Shown here piece after piece: positions 1-8,504 of a stretch of 64,000 nt of DNA (positions are counted from its first letter, which is position 1; each line of letters opens with the position of its first letter). Location: assembly GCF_050871315.1 (NCBI RefSeq), contig NZ_JBJLRE010000009.1; one strand, given 5' to 3'. The DNA comes from Kineococcus gynurae (GTDB lineage Bacteria > Actinomycetota > Actinomycetes > Actinomycetales > Kineococcaceae). The position numbers were made by a program, and so were the translations under genes. The notes beneath the pieces were generated by a model that saw only the letters and a program-made list of their open reading frames with translations, had not been told where the DNA came from and made no database searches.

Positions 1-496
1 GGGAGAGCACGAGCAGGCCCTGGTAGAGGAGGCCGAGCGCGGCCACCTCGGTCTCGACGTCGGCGCGGGCGGTGGTCGCGAGCTCGCGGACCAGGACCTC
101 GCGGACGTGCCGGGCGACCAGGTCCATGCCGACCCGGGCCCCGCGGCCGGGCCCCTCGGCCCGCAGCTCGGTGGCGGTGTTGGTGACGAGGCAGCCGTGG
201 CCGTCGGCCAGCGGCAGCTCGAACAGGGACAGGAGCAGCTGCTCCAGGTCCTCCAGCGCGGCGCCCGGACCGGCGTGCCGGTCCAGGCGCGGGGACACGA
301 ACGCGGTGACGTAGCGCTCGAGGGCGGCCGCGAAGAGCCCGGCCTTGTCCTCGAAGGCCCGGTAGAGGCTGCTCGGCCGCAGGCCGGTCGCCGCTTCGAG
401 ATCGGCGACCGAGGTCGCCGTGTACCCCTGACGTCGGAAGAGGTCCCAGGCCGCGTCGAGCACCTGGTCCTCGTCGAATGCGCGGGGTCGGGCCAC
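1..496 (-). CDS. TetR/AcrR family transcriptional regulator (C-terminus cut by window edge)
   Basis: About 165 residues are visible, reading leftwards off the window. The start is a GTG (complement of 494-496) giving VARPRAFDEDQVLDAAWDLF. Residues ~8-55 form a TetR-type helix-turn-helix with the recognition stretch ATSVADLEAATGLRPSSLYR followed by AFEDKAGLF, which is typical of the family. The C-terminal ligand-binding part contains DGHGCLVTNTATEL, a motif common in TetR proteins of the AcrR/NemR type. It probably represses a neighbouring gene or itself; a near-palindrome lies 12 bases upstream of the start. The regulated target and the ligand cannot be seen. The family call is firm; the rest of the protein is outside the window. 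Confidence 0.9.
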   Translation of the reverse strand, partial: MARPRAFDEDQVLDAAWDLFRRQGYTATSVADLEAATGLRPSSLYRAFEDKAGLFAAALERYVTAFVSPRLDRHAGPGAALEDLEQLLLSLFELPLADGHGCLVTNTATELRAEGPGRGARVGMDLVARHVREVLVRELATTARADVETEVAALGLLYQGLLVLS

Positions 497-507
497 GCCT
501 CGATTGT

Positions 508-521
508 GGAGCGATCGTTCC
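508..521. promoter_or_regulatory. candidate TetR operator (near-palindrome)
   Basis: GGAGCGATCGTTCC is palindromic at 12 of 14 positions and lies 12 bases upstream of the GTG start of the truncated TetR gene, in the gap before the divergent LysM gene. Position and symmetry fit an autoregulatory operator. This is inference only. Confidence 0.3.
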
Positions 522-695
522 CGAATAGCAAGGGGCGATTCCCCGGCCCCGCCTCCCACACGAACGCCCGGTGATGTCACAGGCTGAGCCCAGCCGGTCG
601 CGTCCGGCGATCACGACCGCGACCACGACCTCACGACGACACCCACGACGACACCCACGACGACGACGATGACCACGACGGAGGACCGAGCCGCC

Positions 696-1907
696 ATGGC
701 CGACGACACCACCCCTGCCACCGGTCGCGACGACGCCGACCCCGCCGTGGCCTCCGGCGACGGGTCGCGCTCCGCGCGCGGGTCCGACCCGACCACCCCG
801 GTGAACCCGGCGGTCTCCGCCCGGGCCTCGCGGCTGCTGGCGGCCGCCCTCGTCGGCGCCGCGGCCCCCGCGGCGGTCGTCGGCGCCGCGGGCCCGGCCG
901 CCGCGGCCCCGGGCACCAGCGTCACGGTCCGTGCCGGGGACACCGTCGGCGGGATCGCCGCCCGGACCGGCAGCTCGGTCGGCGCCATCGTCGAGGCCAA
1001 CGGCCTCGGCCGCGACGCCCGGATCACCGCCGGGCAGACCCTGCAGGTCCCCGGCGACGCGCCGGCCCCCGCGCCGACCACGACGTACACCGTGCGTCCC
1101 GGGGACACGCTCTCCCACATCGCGGTGGCGACCGGCAGCACCGTCGGCGCCCTGCGCGACGCGAACGGGCTGCCCGCGAACGGGTTCATCCGGGCCGGCC
1201 AGGAGTTGACGGTCCCCGGCGGGGCCGGGGCGGGCACCCCGTCCGCCGCGACCCCCGACCGCGGTGCGACGTACACCGTCCGCGCCGGCGACACCCTCTC
1301 GGCCATCGCCGCGGCCCAGGGCACGACGGTCGCCGACCTGGTCCGGGCCAACGGGCTCGACGCCAGCTCGTTCATCGTCATCGGCCAGGAGCTCTCGCTG
1401 GGTCCCGGCGCCCGACCGCGCTCGGCGGCGCCCGCGCGGGGTCCGGCGACCGAGCAGGCCTCCTCGCTGCCCGCCGCGGTCGAGGCCAACCGCGAACGCC
1501 TGTCCCGCGGGTCGGTCCCCTCCCGCGCGCAGATGCAGGAGATCATCCGGCGCGAGGCCGTCCGCCTCGGCGTGGACCCCTCGCTCGCCCTGGCCATCGG
1601 CTACCAGGAGTCGGGCTTCAACATGCGGGTCGTCTCGCACGCCAACGCGATCGGGGCGATGCAGGTCATCCCCACCTCCGGCGAGTGGGCCTCGGACCTG
1701 CTGAACGAACCCGTCGACCTGTTCGACCCGCACGACAACGCCCGGGCCGGGGTCGCGATCCTGCGCACGCTGGTGGCCAACAACGCCCCCGACGTCGCGA
1801 TCGCGTCCTACTACCAGGGGCAGGCCTCGGTCCGCTCGCGCGGCATGTACGACGACACCCGTCGCTACGTCGCCAACGTGCAGACCCTGCAGAACCGGTT
1901 CCGGTGA
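696..1907 (+). CDS. LysM-domain lytic transglycosylase (exported cell-wall hydrolase)
   Basis: A 403-residue exported protein predicted to bind and cleave peptidoglycan. After a charged N-terminus, an Ala-rich hydrophobic stretch (~residues 43-70) acts as a signal peptide or anchor. Three LysM repeats follow at ~75-120, ~130-174 and ~191-236, each with the pattern TVRxGDT...IA...G. The C-terminal ~120 residues form an SLT/lysozyme-like domain with YQESGFNMR, where the Glu near residue 305 is the expected catalytic acid, followed by AIGAMQVIP. I chose the ATG at 696 because GGAGG lies 11 bases upstream. An in-frame ATG at 669 sits in an ACGAC-repeat tract with no ribosome site. It is followed by a PASTA kinase, another cell-wall gene. 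Confidence 0.9.
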   Translation: MADDTTPATGRDDADPAVASGDGSRSARGSDPTTPVNPAVSARASRLLAAALVGAAAPAAVVGAAGPAAAAPGTSVTVRAGDTVGGIAARTGSSVGAIVEANGLGRDARITAGQTLQVPGDAPAPAPTTTYTVRPGDTLSHIAVATGSTVGALRDANGLPANGFIRAGQELTVPGGAGAGTPSAATPDRGATYTVRAGDTLSAIAAAQGTTVADLVRANGLDASSFIVIGQELSLGPGARPRSAAPARGPATEQASSLPAAVEANRERLSRGSVPSRAQMQEIIRREAVRLGVDPSLALAIGYQESGFNMRVVSHANAIGAMQVIPTSGEWASDLLNEPVDLFDPHDNARAGVAILRTLVANNAPDVAIASYYQGQASVRSRGMYDDTRRYVANVQTLQNRFR

Positions 1908-1968
1908 TCGTCGGCCCCCCGGCGCGGGACGACCGCCCCCGCCCGAGCGCGACCTAGACTCTCCCAGC

Positions 1969-3972
1969 GTGAGCCCCTCCCCGTCGGACCCGCTCCTCGG
2001 GCGACGATTCGACGACCGCTACCGGGTGCTGTCCCGGATCGGCCGCGGTGGCATGGGGGTCGTCTACCGCGCCGAGGACGAGCGCCTCGACCGCGAGGTC
2101 GCCCTCAAGGTGCTGCGCGCCGACCTCGCCCACGAGCCCGAGGCCCGGCAGCGCTTCGTCCGCGAGGCCAAGTCCGCGGCCCGCCTCGCCCACCCCGGCA
2201 TCGTCAGCGTCCTCGACCAGGGCAGCGACGAGCAGACCGAGACCGCCTACCTGGTCATGGAGCTGGTCGGGGGCCAGACGCTCAAGGACGTCATCGCCGA
2301 GCACGGCGCGCTCACCCCGCGCGAGACCCTCGACGTCGGCGAGGCGGTCTGCGACGCGCTGGCCGAGGCCCACCGCAAGGGCGTCCTGCACCGCGACGTG
2401 AAACCGGCCAACGTGCTGGTCGGTGACGACGGACGGGTCAAGGTCGCCGACTTCGGGCTGGCCCGCGCGGCGACCGCCGCCGGCAGCACCGCGGCGAGCG
2501 CCCACGAGCTCATGGGCACGGTCGAGTACCTGGCCCCGGAACGGGTCGCCCGCGGGGTGGCCGACGCGCGCAGCGACGTCTACGGCGTCGGCGTGCTGCT
2601 GTTCGAGATGCTGACCGGTGAGCCGCCCTTCCACGGCGACGACCCGGTGCGCCTGGCCTATCGCCACGTCTACGACGAGGCGCCCGCGCCCAGCTCGCTG
2701 GTCCCGGAGCTGCCGCCGCTGCTCGACAGCGTCGTCGCCGAGGCCCTGGCCAAGGACCCCGACGACCGCCCGGCCGACGCCGGCGCCCTGCTGCTGCGGC
2801 TGCGGGCGGTCCGCGCAGCGCTCACCCCGACCGAGCTGGACACCCGTCCCGCGCGGGCCGCGACCCTGGCCGGTGCCCCCGCGGTGGGTGCGACCGTCCG
2901 GATCGACCTGGACCGCCCGGTCCGGGTCGGGGCGAGGCCGCTCGGGCTGACCGACGACCACGACGAGCCCGACCACGACGAGCCCGACCCCCTGGACGAA
3001 GCCGGCGCCGAGCGGCCCACCGGTGGCGGCGACCGCGGCGACGCGGGGGTGGTCCCCGGCTCCGGGGAGCCCGCGGGGTCCGGACGTCGCCGTGGGCGGG
3101 GGGGCCGCGCGGCGGTCGTCGTGCTGCTCGTGCTGGCCCTCGCGGGTGGTCTGTCCTGGTTCTTCCTGGCCGGGCCCGGGGCCTTCACGACGGTCCCCAC
3201 GCTGGGCACCACCGACCCGGCCCAGGCGCAGACCCGGCTGGCGGCGGCCGGTTTCCAGGTGGATCGCGAGCAGGAGTTCAGCGACACCGTCGCGCAGGGA
3301 CAGCTCATCGGCACCGATCCCGCGGTCGGGGACCGGGTGAAGAAGGAGGGCCAGGTCACCGTCCTGGTCAGCCGGGGCAAGCAGCGGTTCACGGTCCCCC
3401 CGGTCACCGGCCAGACGTTCCCCGAGGCGCGGGACGCGTTGCGCGAGATCGGGTTGGAGGTCGAACGGGCGCCCGACGAGTTCAGCCAGGACGTCGCCGA
3501 CGGTGACGTCATCCGCACCGACCCGGTGGCCGGGCAGCTGCAGGACCACGACGCCCCCGTCACCGTGGTGGTGTCCAAGGGTCGCGAACCGGCCGAGCTG
3601 CCCCAGGTGAGCGGCGGGTCGCTGGCCGACGCCGAGCAGGCCCTGCGCGACGCCCGGCTCGAGGTCGTCGTGAAGCGAGAGTTCAACGAGGACGTGGCCA
3701 AGGACGACGTGATCTCGCAGACCCCGGACTCCGGCGACGTCTTCGTCGGCGACACCGTCACCCTGGTCGTCTCCGACGGCCCGCCGCTCGTCCCGGTGCC
3801 CACCGTGCAGGGTCAGCAGGTCGGCCCGGCCACCGAGCAGCTGCGCGCCCTCGGGTTCCAGGTCCGGGTGAACCGGGTCCTCGGCGGCATCTTCGGCACC
3901 GTGCGGGACAGCTCCCCCGCGGCCGGGACGAACGCCCCCAAGGGCTCGACGATCACCCTCACCGTCGTCTGA
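1969..3972 (+). CDS. PASTA-domain Ser/Thr protein kinase (PknL/PknB type)
   Basis: A 667-residue transmembrane kinase. Residues ~18-275 form the kinase domain, with the glycine loop GRGGMGVVY, catalytic Lys in VALKVL, the catalytic loop HRDVKPANV, DFG, and GTVEYLAPE of the activation segment. An acidic/basic linker leads to one membrane segment (~380-402), and the extracellular part carries four PASTA repeats (~403-667). This is the architecture of Hanks-type kinases that sense muropeptides or lipid II and control growth and division. The position next to class II DAHP synthase matches the pknL-aroG order of mycobacteria, so it is probably the PknL orthologue. The start is GTG. It is followed by a strong hairpin shared with the convergent aroG. 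Confidence 0.95.
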   Translation: MSPSPSDPLLGRRFDDRYRVLSRIGRGGMGVVYRAEDERLDREVALKVLRADLAHEPEARQRFVREAKSAARLAHPGIVSVLDQGSDEQTETAYLVMELVGGQTLKDVIAEHGALTPRETLDVGEAVCDALAEAHRKGVLHRDVKPANVLVGDDGRVKVADFGLARAATAAGSTAASAHELMGTVEYLAPERVARGVADARSDVYGVGVLLFEMLTGEPPFHGDDPVRLAYRHVYDEAPAPSSLVPELPPLLDSVVAEALAKDPDDRPADAGALLLRLRAVRAALTPTELDTRPARAATLAGAPAVGATVRIDLDRPVRVGARPLGLTDDHDEPDHDEPDPLDEAGAERPTGGGDRGDAGVVPGSGEPAGSGRRRGRGGRAAVVVLLVLALAGGLSWFFLAGPGAFTTVPTLGTTDPAQAQTRLAAAGFQVDREQEFSDTVAQGQLIGTDPAVGDRVKKEGQVTVLVSRGKQRFTVPPVTGQTFPEARDALREIGLEVERAPDEFSQDVADGDVIRTDPVAGQLQDHDAPVTVVVSKGREPAELPQVSGGSLADAEQALRDARLEVVVKREFNEDVAKDDVISQTPDSGDVFVGDTVTLVVSDGPPLVPVPTVQGQQVGPATEQLRALGFQVRVNRVLGGIFGTVRDSSPAAGTNAPKGSTITLTVV

Positions 3973-4002
3973 GCGCACCGGAGCGACGTCCGCCGGACGC
4001 GA

Positions 4003-4034
4003 GACGGGCCCCGACCGGTCGGTCGGGGCCCGTC
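4003..4034. terminator. bidirectional hairpin terminator between kinase and aroG
   Basis: A perfect 14-bp stem (GACGGGCCCCGACC) closes a 4-base loop (GGTC). It lies in the 76-base gap between the stops of the rightward kinase gene and the leftward aroG, so it can serve both strands. There is no U-tract, as is usual at this GC content. Confidence 0.75.
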
Positions 4035-4048
4035 CTCGTCGGTGCGGG

Positions 4049-5449
4049 TCAGCGCTGCTGCAGCATCTCCGCGGCCAGGAAGGCGAGCTCCAGGCTCTGC
4101 TGGTGGTTGAGCCGCGGGTCGCAGAGCGACTCGTAGCGGGTGGCCAGGCCGGCGTCGTCGATGTCGAAGGCGCCGCCGAGGCACTCGGTGACGTCGTCAC
4201 CGGTCAGCTCGACGTGCAGACCGCCGGGGACCGTCCCGAGCGTGGCGTGCACCTCGAAGAAGCCGCGGACCTCCTCGACCACGTCGTCGAACCGCCGCGT
4301 CTTGTAGCCCGACTGCGACGTGATCGTGTTGCCGTGCATGGGGTCGCAGACCCAGGTGACGACCCGGCCGGAGTCGCGGACCCCGGCGACGAGGGCCGGC
4401 AGCGCCTCCCGGATCACCCCGGCCCCCATGCGGGAGATGAAGGTCAGCCGGCCCGGCTCGTTGAACGGGTCGATCCGGTCGGCCAGCGCCAGGGCGTCCG
4501 CCACCGACGTCTTCGGGCCGAGCTTGACCCCGATGGGGTTGCGCACCCGGGCGGCGAAGTCGACGTGGGCGCCGTCGAGCTGACGGGTGCGCTCCCCGAT
4601 CCAGATCATGTGGGCCGAGGTGTCGTAGGGGCCGCCCTGCCGCACGTCGGCGGAGGTCGGACCGCTCAGCGGCGGTTCCTCGTCCAGGGTCCGGGTCAGC
4701 GGCCGCTCGTAGTCGAGCAGCAGCGCCTCGTGGCTGGCGAAGAACTGCACCGTGCGCAGCGCGTCGAAGTCGGCGCCGCAGGCGGCCATGAACCGCATGG
4801 CCTTGTCGACGTCCTTGGCCAGGGCGTCGTAGCGGGCGTTGGCGGTGGTGGCGGCGAACCCGCGGTTCCACTCGTGGACCTTGCGCAGGTCCGCGTAGCC
4901 ACCGGTGGTGAAGGCCCGGATGAGGTTCAGCGTCGCCGAGGCCGTGTGGTAGGCCCGCAGCAGCCGCTGCGGGTCCGGGGTGCGGCCCTCGGCGGTGAAG
5001 GAGAAGTCGTTGACGGCGTCGCCGCGGTAGGCGGGCAGCGTCACGTCGCCGCGGGTCTCCAGGTTGGAGCTGCGCGGCTTGGAGAACTGCCCGGCCATCC
5101 GGCCGACCTTGATGACCGGCAGGCCGCCGCCGTAGGTGAGGACCGCCGACATCTGCAGCATGGTCTTGACCCGACGACGGATGCCGTCGGCGGTGGCCCC
5201 GGCGAAGGTCTCGGCGCAGTCCCCGCCCTGCAGCAGGAACGCCTCACCGCGCGCGGCCTGGGCCAGCTGGGCGCGGAGCTGGTCGGCCTCGCCCGCGAAC
5301 ACCAGGGGCGGGTAGGAGGCGAGCTCGGCGTGCACCTGGGCCAGCGCGGCGGCGTCGGGCCACTCCGGCTGCTGGGCGGCGGGCAGGTCCGGCCACGCGG
5401 TCGCGGCGGGACCGGTCACGGGGACGGTCGTCGTCGTGGGAGAACTCAC
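4049..5449 (-). CDS. aroG: 3-deoxy-7-phosphoheptulonate synthase, class II (DAHP synthase)
   Basis: Catalyses the first step of the shikimate pathway: phosphoenolpyruvate plus erythrose 4-phosphate gives DAHP. The 466-residue protein has the plant-like class II signature, with FLLQGGDCAETF near the start, VIKVGRMAGQFSKPRS, and WVCDPMHGNT for substrate and metal binding. The length matches M. tuberculosis AroG (about 462). I chose the GTG at 5449 (VSSPTTTTVPV) because GGGAG lies just upstream; an upstream in-frame start adds 13 residues of no recognised character. In mycobacteria this enzyme is feedback-regulated by aromatic amino acids and complexes with chorismate mutase. No such partner is in this window; trpD is 23 kb away. 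Confidence 0.97.
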   Translation of the reverse strand: MSSPTTTTVPVTGPAATAWPDLPAAQQPEWPDAAALAQVHAELASYPPLVFAGEADQLRAQLAQAARGEAFLLQGGDCAETFAGATADGIRRRVKTMLQMSAVLTYGGGLPVIKVGRMAGQFSKPRSSNLETRGDVTLPAYRGDAVNDFSFTAEGRTPDPQRLLRAYHTASATLNLIRAFTTGGYADLRKVHEWNRGFAATTANARYDALAKDVDKAMRFMAACGADFDALRTVQFFASHEALLLDYERPLTRTLDEEPPLSGPTSADVRQGGPYDTSAHMIWIGERTRQLDGAHVDFAARVRNPIGVKLGPKTSVADALALADRIDPFNEPGRLTFISRMGAGVIREALPALVAGVRDSGRVVTWVCDPMHGNTITSQSGYKTRRFDDVVEEVRGFFEVHATLGTVPGGLHVELTGDDVTECLGGAFDIDDAGLATRYESLCDPRLNHQQSLELAFLAAEMLQQR

Positions 5450-5525
5450 CCGGGCAGTCTCCCACCTGCGCCGCCCGCTCCGGACCATCCCCGATCACCC
5501 GGGCGGGACAGGTCACCGGGGTGGC

Positions 5526-6557
5526 CTACCAGCGCAGGTCGGCGGTCTCGGCGATCCGTTCGGCGGGCACCGTCCGCAGGACGTCGGTGCCCTCCGCCAG
5601 CGGCACCTGCACGACCGCGCTGCCCCGCAGCGCCGCCATGGTCCCGAACTCCCCTCGGGCGATCGCCTCGATCGCCGAGAGCCCGAAGCGGGTGGCCAGG
5701 ATGCGGTCGGCGGCCGTGGGGCTGCCCCCGCGCACGAGGTGGCCGAGCACGGTGACCCGGGTGGAGACCTTGGGCAGGCGGGTGGCGAGCTCACGTTCCA
5801 GCTGCTCCCCCGCCCCGCCGAGCTGCACGTGCCCGAACGCGTCCAGCGGGGCGTCGCGGACGGCGTCGGCCCCGGCGACCGCGGCCCCCTCGGAGACCAC
5901 CAGCAGCGGGGCGCGGCCCTCGGCGAGGACGCGCTCGACGGTCGCGGCGACGGCGTCGAGGTCGACGGGGACCTCCGGCAGCAGGGTGACGTGGGCGCCC
6001 GCCGCGAGCCCGGTGTGCAGCGCGATCCACCCCGCGTGGCGGCCCATCACCTCGACGATCATGGCCCGGTGGTGGGAGGCCCCGGTGGTGACCAGCCGGT
6101 CGCAGCACTCGACCGCGGTCTGCACGGCGGTGTCGAACCCGAACGTGGAGTCGGTCCCCGACAGGTCGTTGTCGATCGTCTTGGGGGCCCCGACGACGGC
6201 CACCCCCGCCGCGGTCAGCCGCGTCGCGACCCCGAGGGTGTCCTCCCCGCCGATGGCGAGCAGCGCGTCGACCCCGACGTCGGCGAGCGCCGAGCGGACC
6301 TCGGCGACCCCGTGCTCGACGGAGTCCTTGAACGGGTTGGTCCGGCTGGAGCCGAGCAGGGTGCCCCCGACGTCCAGCAGGGACCGCACACCCGCCTCGT
6401 CGAGGTCGACCACGTCGCGGTCCAGGACCCCCCGCCAGCCGTCGCGGAAGCCGAGGAACTCCATGCCGTGACGCTGCGTCCCGGCCACGACCGCGGCCCG
6501 GATGACGGCGTTGAGGCCGGGGCAGTCCCCGCCCCCGGTCAGGATCCCGACGCGCAC
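5526..6557 (-). CDS. pfkA: 6-phosphofructokinase (ATP- or PPi-dependent)
   Basis: Phosphorylates fructose 6-phosphate in glycolysis. The 343-residue protein begins VRVGILTGGGDCPGLNAVIR, the phosphofructokinase nucleotide-binding loop. It continues with AIGGEDTLG, the catalytic PKTIDNDLSGTDSTFGF motif, and VEVMGRHAGWIA for substrate binding. The GTG at 6557 is chosen because AGGGAGG lies 6 bases upstream and the family's first residues follow directly. In the loop GGEDTLG the first position after GG is Glu, whereas classical ATP-dependent enzymes have GG(D/E)GS; this pattern is common in actinobacterial enzymes that may use PPi or ATP, so the phosphoryl donor is not settled. It lies upstream of aroG in the same direction. 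Confidence 0.95.
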   Translation of the reverse strand: MRVGILTGGGDCPGLNAVIRAAVVAGTQRHGMEFLGFRDGWRGVLDRDVVDLDEAGVRSLLDVGGTLLGSSRTNPFKDSVEHGVAEVRSALADVGVDALLAIGGEDTLGVATRLTAAGVAVVGAPKTIDNDLSGTDSTFGFDTAVQTAVECCDRLVTTGASHHRAMIVEVMGRHAGWIALHTGLAAGAHVTLLPEVPVDLDAVAATVERVLAEGRAPLLVVSEGAAVAGADAVRDAPLDAFGHVQLGGAGEQLERELATRLPKVSTRVTVLGHLVRGGSPTAADRILATRFGLSAIEAIARGEFGTMAALRGSAVVQVPLAEGTDVLRTVPAERIAETADLRW

Positions 6558-6651
6558 GTGCGACCTCCCTGTCGTGGGCGCCGCGGGATGATCCGCGGCG
6601 ATCGCGGCAGACTCTGCCACGCCGGAGGGACGGGACGGTCGAGGACCCCGG

Positions 6652-7365
6652 TCAACGCTCCGGCGCGTCGCGACCCCTCCGGCGGGCCAGCTGCTGGTTG
6701 ACCCCGGCGCGGGCCGCGTACTCGTCCACGTACTCCTGCCCGGACAGCGACCGGATGGCGGCCATGACCTCCTCGGTCACCGCGCGCACGACGGTCTCGT
6801 CGTCGGCCTGCGCGCTGCGGTCGGAGAAGTCCAGCGGGGCCCCGACGACGACGCCGACCCGGCGGATGCGGGGCAGCACGCGGTGCTTCGGGATGACCTT
6901 CTCGGTGCCGACCATGGCGACCGGCAGCACCGGCACCCCCGAGCGCAGCGCGATCCGGGCGACCCCGGTCCGCCCCCGGTAGAGCCGGCCGTCCGGGGAG
7001 CGCGTGCCCTCGGGGTAGATGCCGAACAGCTCGCCGTCCTCGAGCACCGCGAGGGCCCCGGCGAGCGCCGCCTCGGCCGCCCGGCCCCCCGTGCGGTCGA
7101 CCGGCAGCTGCCCGATCCCCCGGAAGAACATCGCCGAGAACCGCCCCTTCACGCCCCGGCCGGTGAAGAACTCGGCCTTGGCGATGAAGGTGATGCGCCG
7201 CGGCACGACCACGGGCAGCACGACGGCGTCGATGATCGAGAGGTGGTTGCTGGCGAGGATCGCCGGACCCCGCGCCGGGACGTGGTCCAGGCCCCGGACC
7301 CAGGGCCGCAGGACGAGCTTGAGGGCCGGGTCGGCCACGAGCAGCTTGATGAGCCAGTAGAGCAC
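6652..7365 (-). CDS. 1-acyl-sn-glycerol-3-phosphate acyltransferase (PlsC family)
   Basis: A membrane-associated acyltransferase of 237 residues, predicted to acylate lysophosphatidic acid (or a related glycolipid) in phospholipid synthesis. It has a hydrophobic N-terminus (MLYWLIKLLVADPALKLVL), the catalytic NHLSIID (HX4D) box at ~residue 40, the substrate motif FGIYPEGTRS, and VPVLPVAMVG near the third/fourth boxes. The mycobacterial counterpart in the same neighbourhood is Rv2182c. It starts with GTG at 7365, with AAAGG a short distance upstream. It precedes pfkA by 94 bases and may be cotranscribed with it. Confidence 0.93.
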   Translation of the reverse strand: MLYWLIKLLVADPALKLVLRPWVRGLDHVPARGPAILASNHLSIIDAVVLPVVVPRRITFIAKAEFFTGRGVKGRFSAMFFRGIGQLPVDRTGGRAAEAALAGALAVLEDGELFGIYPEGTRSPDGRLYRGRTGVARIALRSGVPVLPVAMVGTEKVIPKHRVLPRIRRVGVVVGAPLDFSDRSAQADDETVVRAVTEEVMAAIRSLSGQEYVDEYAARAGVNQQLARRRGRDAPER

Positions 7366-7714
7366 CGGAGGGCCTTTCCGTGCGGTCCGGCCGAGGGGTC
7401 CCGGGGCGCTCCGGCGACCGGGCCGGTTCCCGCCCGGAGCCTAGCCGGGGCGGGTCGCGGCGGCTCCGTCGCGGGAACCCTCCCGGCGGGTCCCGCCCCG
7501 GTGGGTACCCGTCCCGGAGGGTGCCCGCGTGGATGCCCGCGTGGATGCCGGCGGGGATGGTCGCGGGTGACGCCGGGGATCTCCTGCCGGCGCACAGCAC
7601 CGGGTCGGGCGGGCGCGGACCGGGTGCGGACCGGGTGCGGACCGGGTGCGGACGGCGTGCACGAGACGGCCCGGACCGCCTCGACCGGGGCGCATCCCCG
7701 TGACACGATGGGGT
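7366..7714. repeat. 349-base intergenic gap with short tandem repeats
   Basis: This divergent gap holds the promoters of plsC (left) and the Pro-rich membrane protein (right). Two GCCCGCGTGGAT units lie at about 7523-7546. Three copies of an 11-mer (GACCGGGTGCG) lie at 7618-7650. The TGACACGAT sequence just before the GTG at 7715 resembles the leaderless-start context common in actinobacteria. No gene with family features is seen. Confidence 0.5.
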
Positions 7715-8476
7715 GTGCCTGCTGACCCGGACGACGGTTCCGGACCCCTCGACGTCGACGCGGCCTTCGCCGAGATCGTCGCCCGCTGGCACGACCCGCA
7801 GCCTTCCGCCGGCCCCGTCCGGCCCGTCCATCCCCTCGCCCCCGCCCCGACCGACGACGGCGGAGCCCCGGACGCCCGGCCCGAGCGACGCCCCGGCGGC
7901 GCGGACGAGCCCCGGTCCGACCCGGACGGCGCGGACCCGGGTGACGCGTCCGCCAGGAGGCCGACCCCACCGCAGGCCGACCCGACCGGGACCGACGCTC
8001 CCGCCGCCGCCCAGCGTCCCGAGGTGGGCCGGCCGGACCAGCCGCGTCCCGACCAGCTGCGTCCCGACCAGCTGCGTCCCGACTCGGCCTGCACGATCCG
8101 CCCGGCCCGGCCGCTCCCCCCCGCCCCGCGCGAGGACGCCCTGCCCGGTCGCCACGTGCGTCCCGAGGGCCCGCCCGCCCACGCCACGCATCGTGAGGAC
8201 CGGGAGCCGCGGACCGACCGAGACGAGTTCGACTGGCTGGACGAGGGGTTCACCCCCGCCGAACCCGCTCCGCTCCCCCGCGACGTCCTGGGCTGGGCCG
8301 CCTGGGCCGCGGTCATCGGCGCCCCCCTGGTCCTGCTGGTGCTGGCCCTGACCTGGCACTCGGTGCCCTCGCTGCTCACCGCCGCCATCGCCGCGGTCTT
8401 CGTGGGCGGGTTCGCGACGCTGGTCGTGCGGTTGCCCTCCTCGCGGGACGACGACGACGACGGCGCGGTCGTCTAG
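7715..8476 (+). CDS. proline-rich low-complexity membrane protein, unknown function
   Basis: A 253-residue protein of unknown role. Residues ~1-20 are acidic (VDAAFAEIVARWHDP is the most ordered stretch). They are followed by ~150 residues rich in Pro, Asp, Arg and Ala, and then two adjacent hydrophobic segments at the C-terminus (~residues 192-212 and ~214-236), ending in an Asp-rich tail. Within the linker a 15-bp unit (CGTCCCGACCAGCTG) is repeated nearly three times (~8044-8088). The GTG start at 7715 is chosen because the AFAEIVARW stretch starts soon after it; the upstream in-frame extension is Arg/Pro shadow coding. A cytoplasmic disordered domain tethered by a hairpin of two membrane segments is the likely topology. 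Actinobacteria carry similar proteins next to plsC, but no function can be assigned. Confidence 0.75.
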   Translation: MPADPDDGSGPLDVDAAFAEIVARWHDPQPSAGPVRPVHPLAPAPTDDGGAPDARPERRPGGADEPRSDPDGADPGDASARRPTPPQADPTGTDAPAAAQRPEVGRPDQPRPDQLRPDQLRPDSACTIRPARPLPPAPREDALPGRHVRPEGPPAHATHREDREPRTDRDEFDWLDEGFTPAEPAPLPRDVLGWAAWAAVIGAPLVLLVLALTWHSVPSLLTAAIAAVFVGGFATLVVRLPSSRDDDDDGAVV

Positions 8477-8504
8477 ACGGCAACCGATCCCGACCGAGCC
8501 CGCC

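Noticed and set aside
497..695. Possible c-di-AMP (ydaO) riboswitch before the LysM gene
   Set aside because: No conserved riboswitch core or fold is visible; the tract is mostly ACGAC repeats.
8044..8088. Possible short CRISPR-like array
   Set aside because: Units are contiguous 15-bp in-frame repeats without spacers, inside a coding region.
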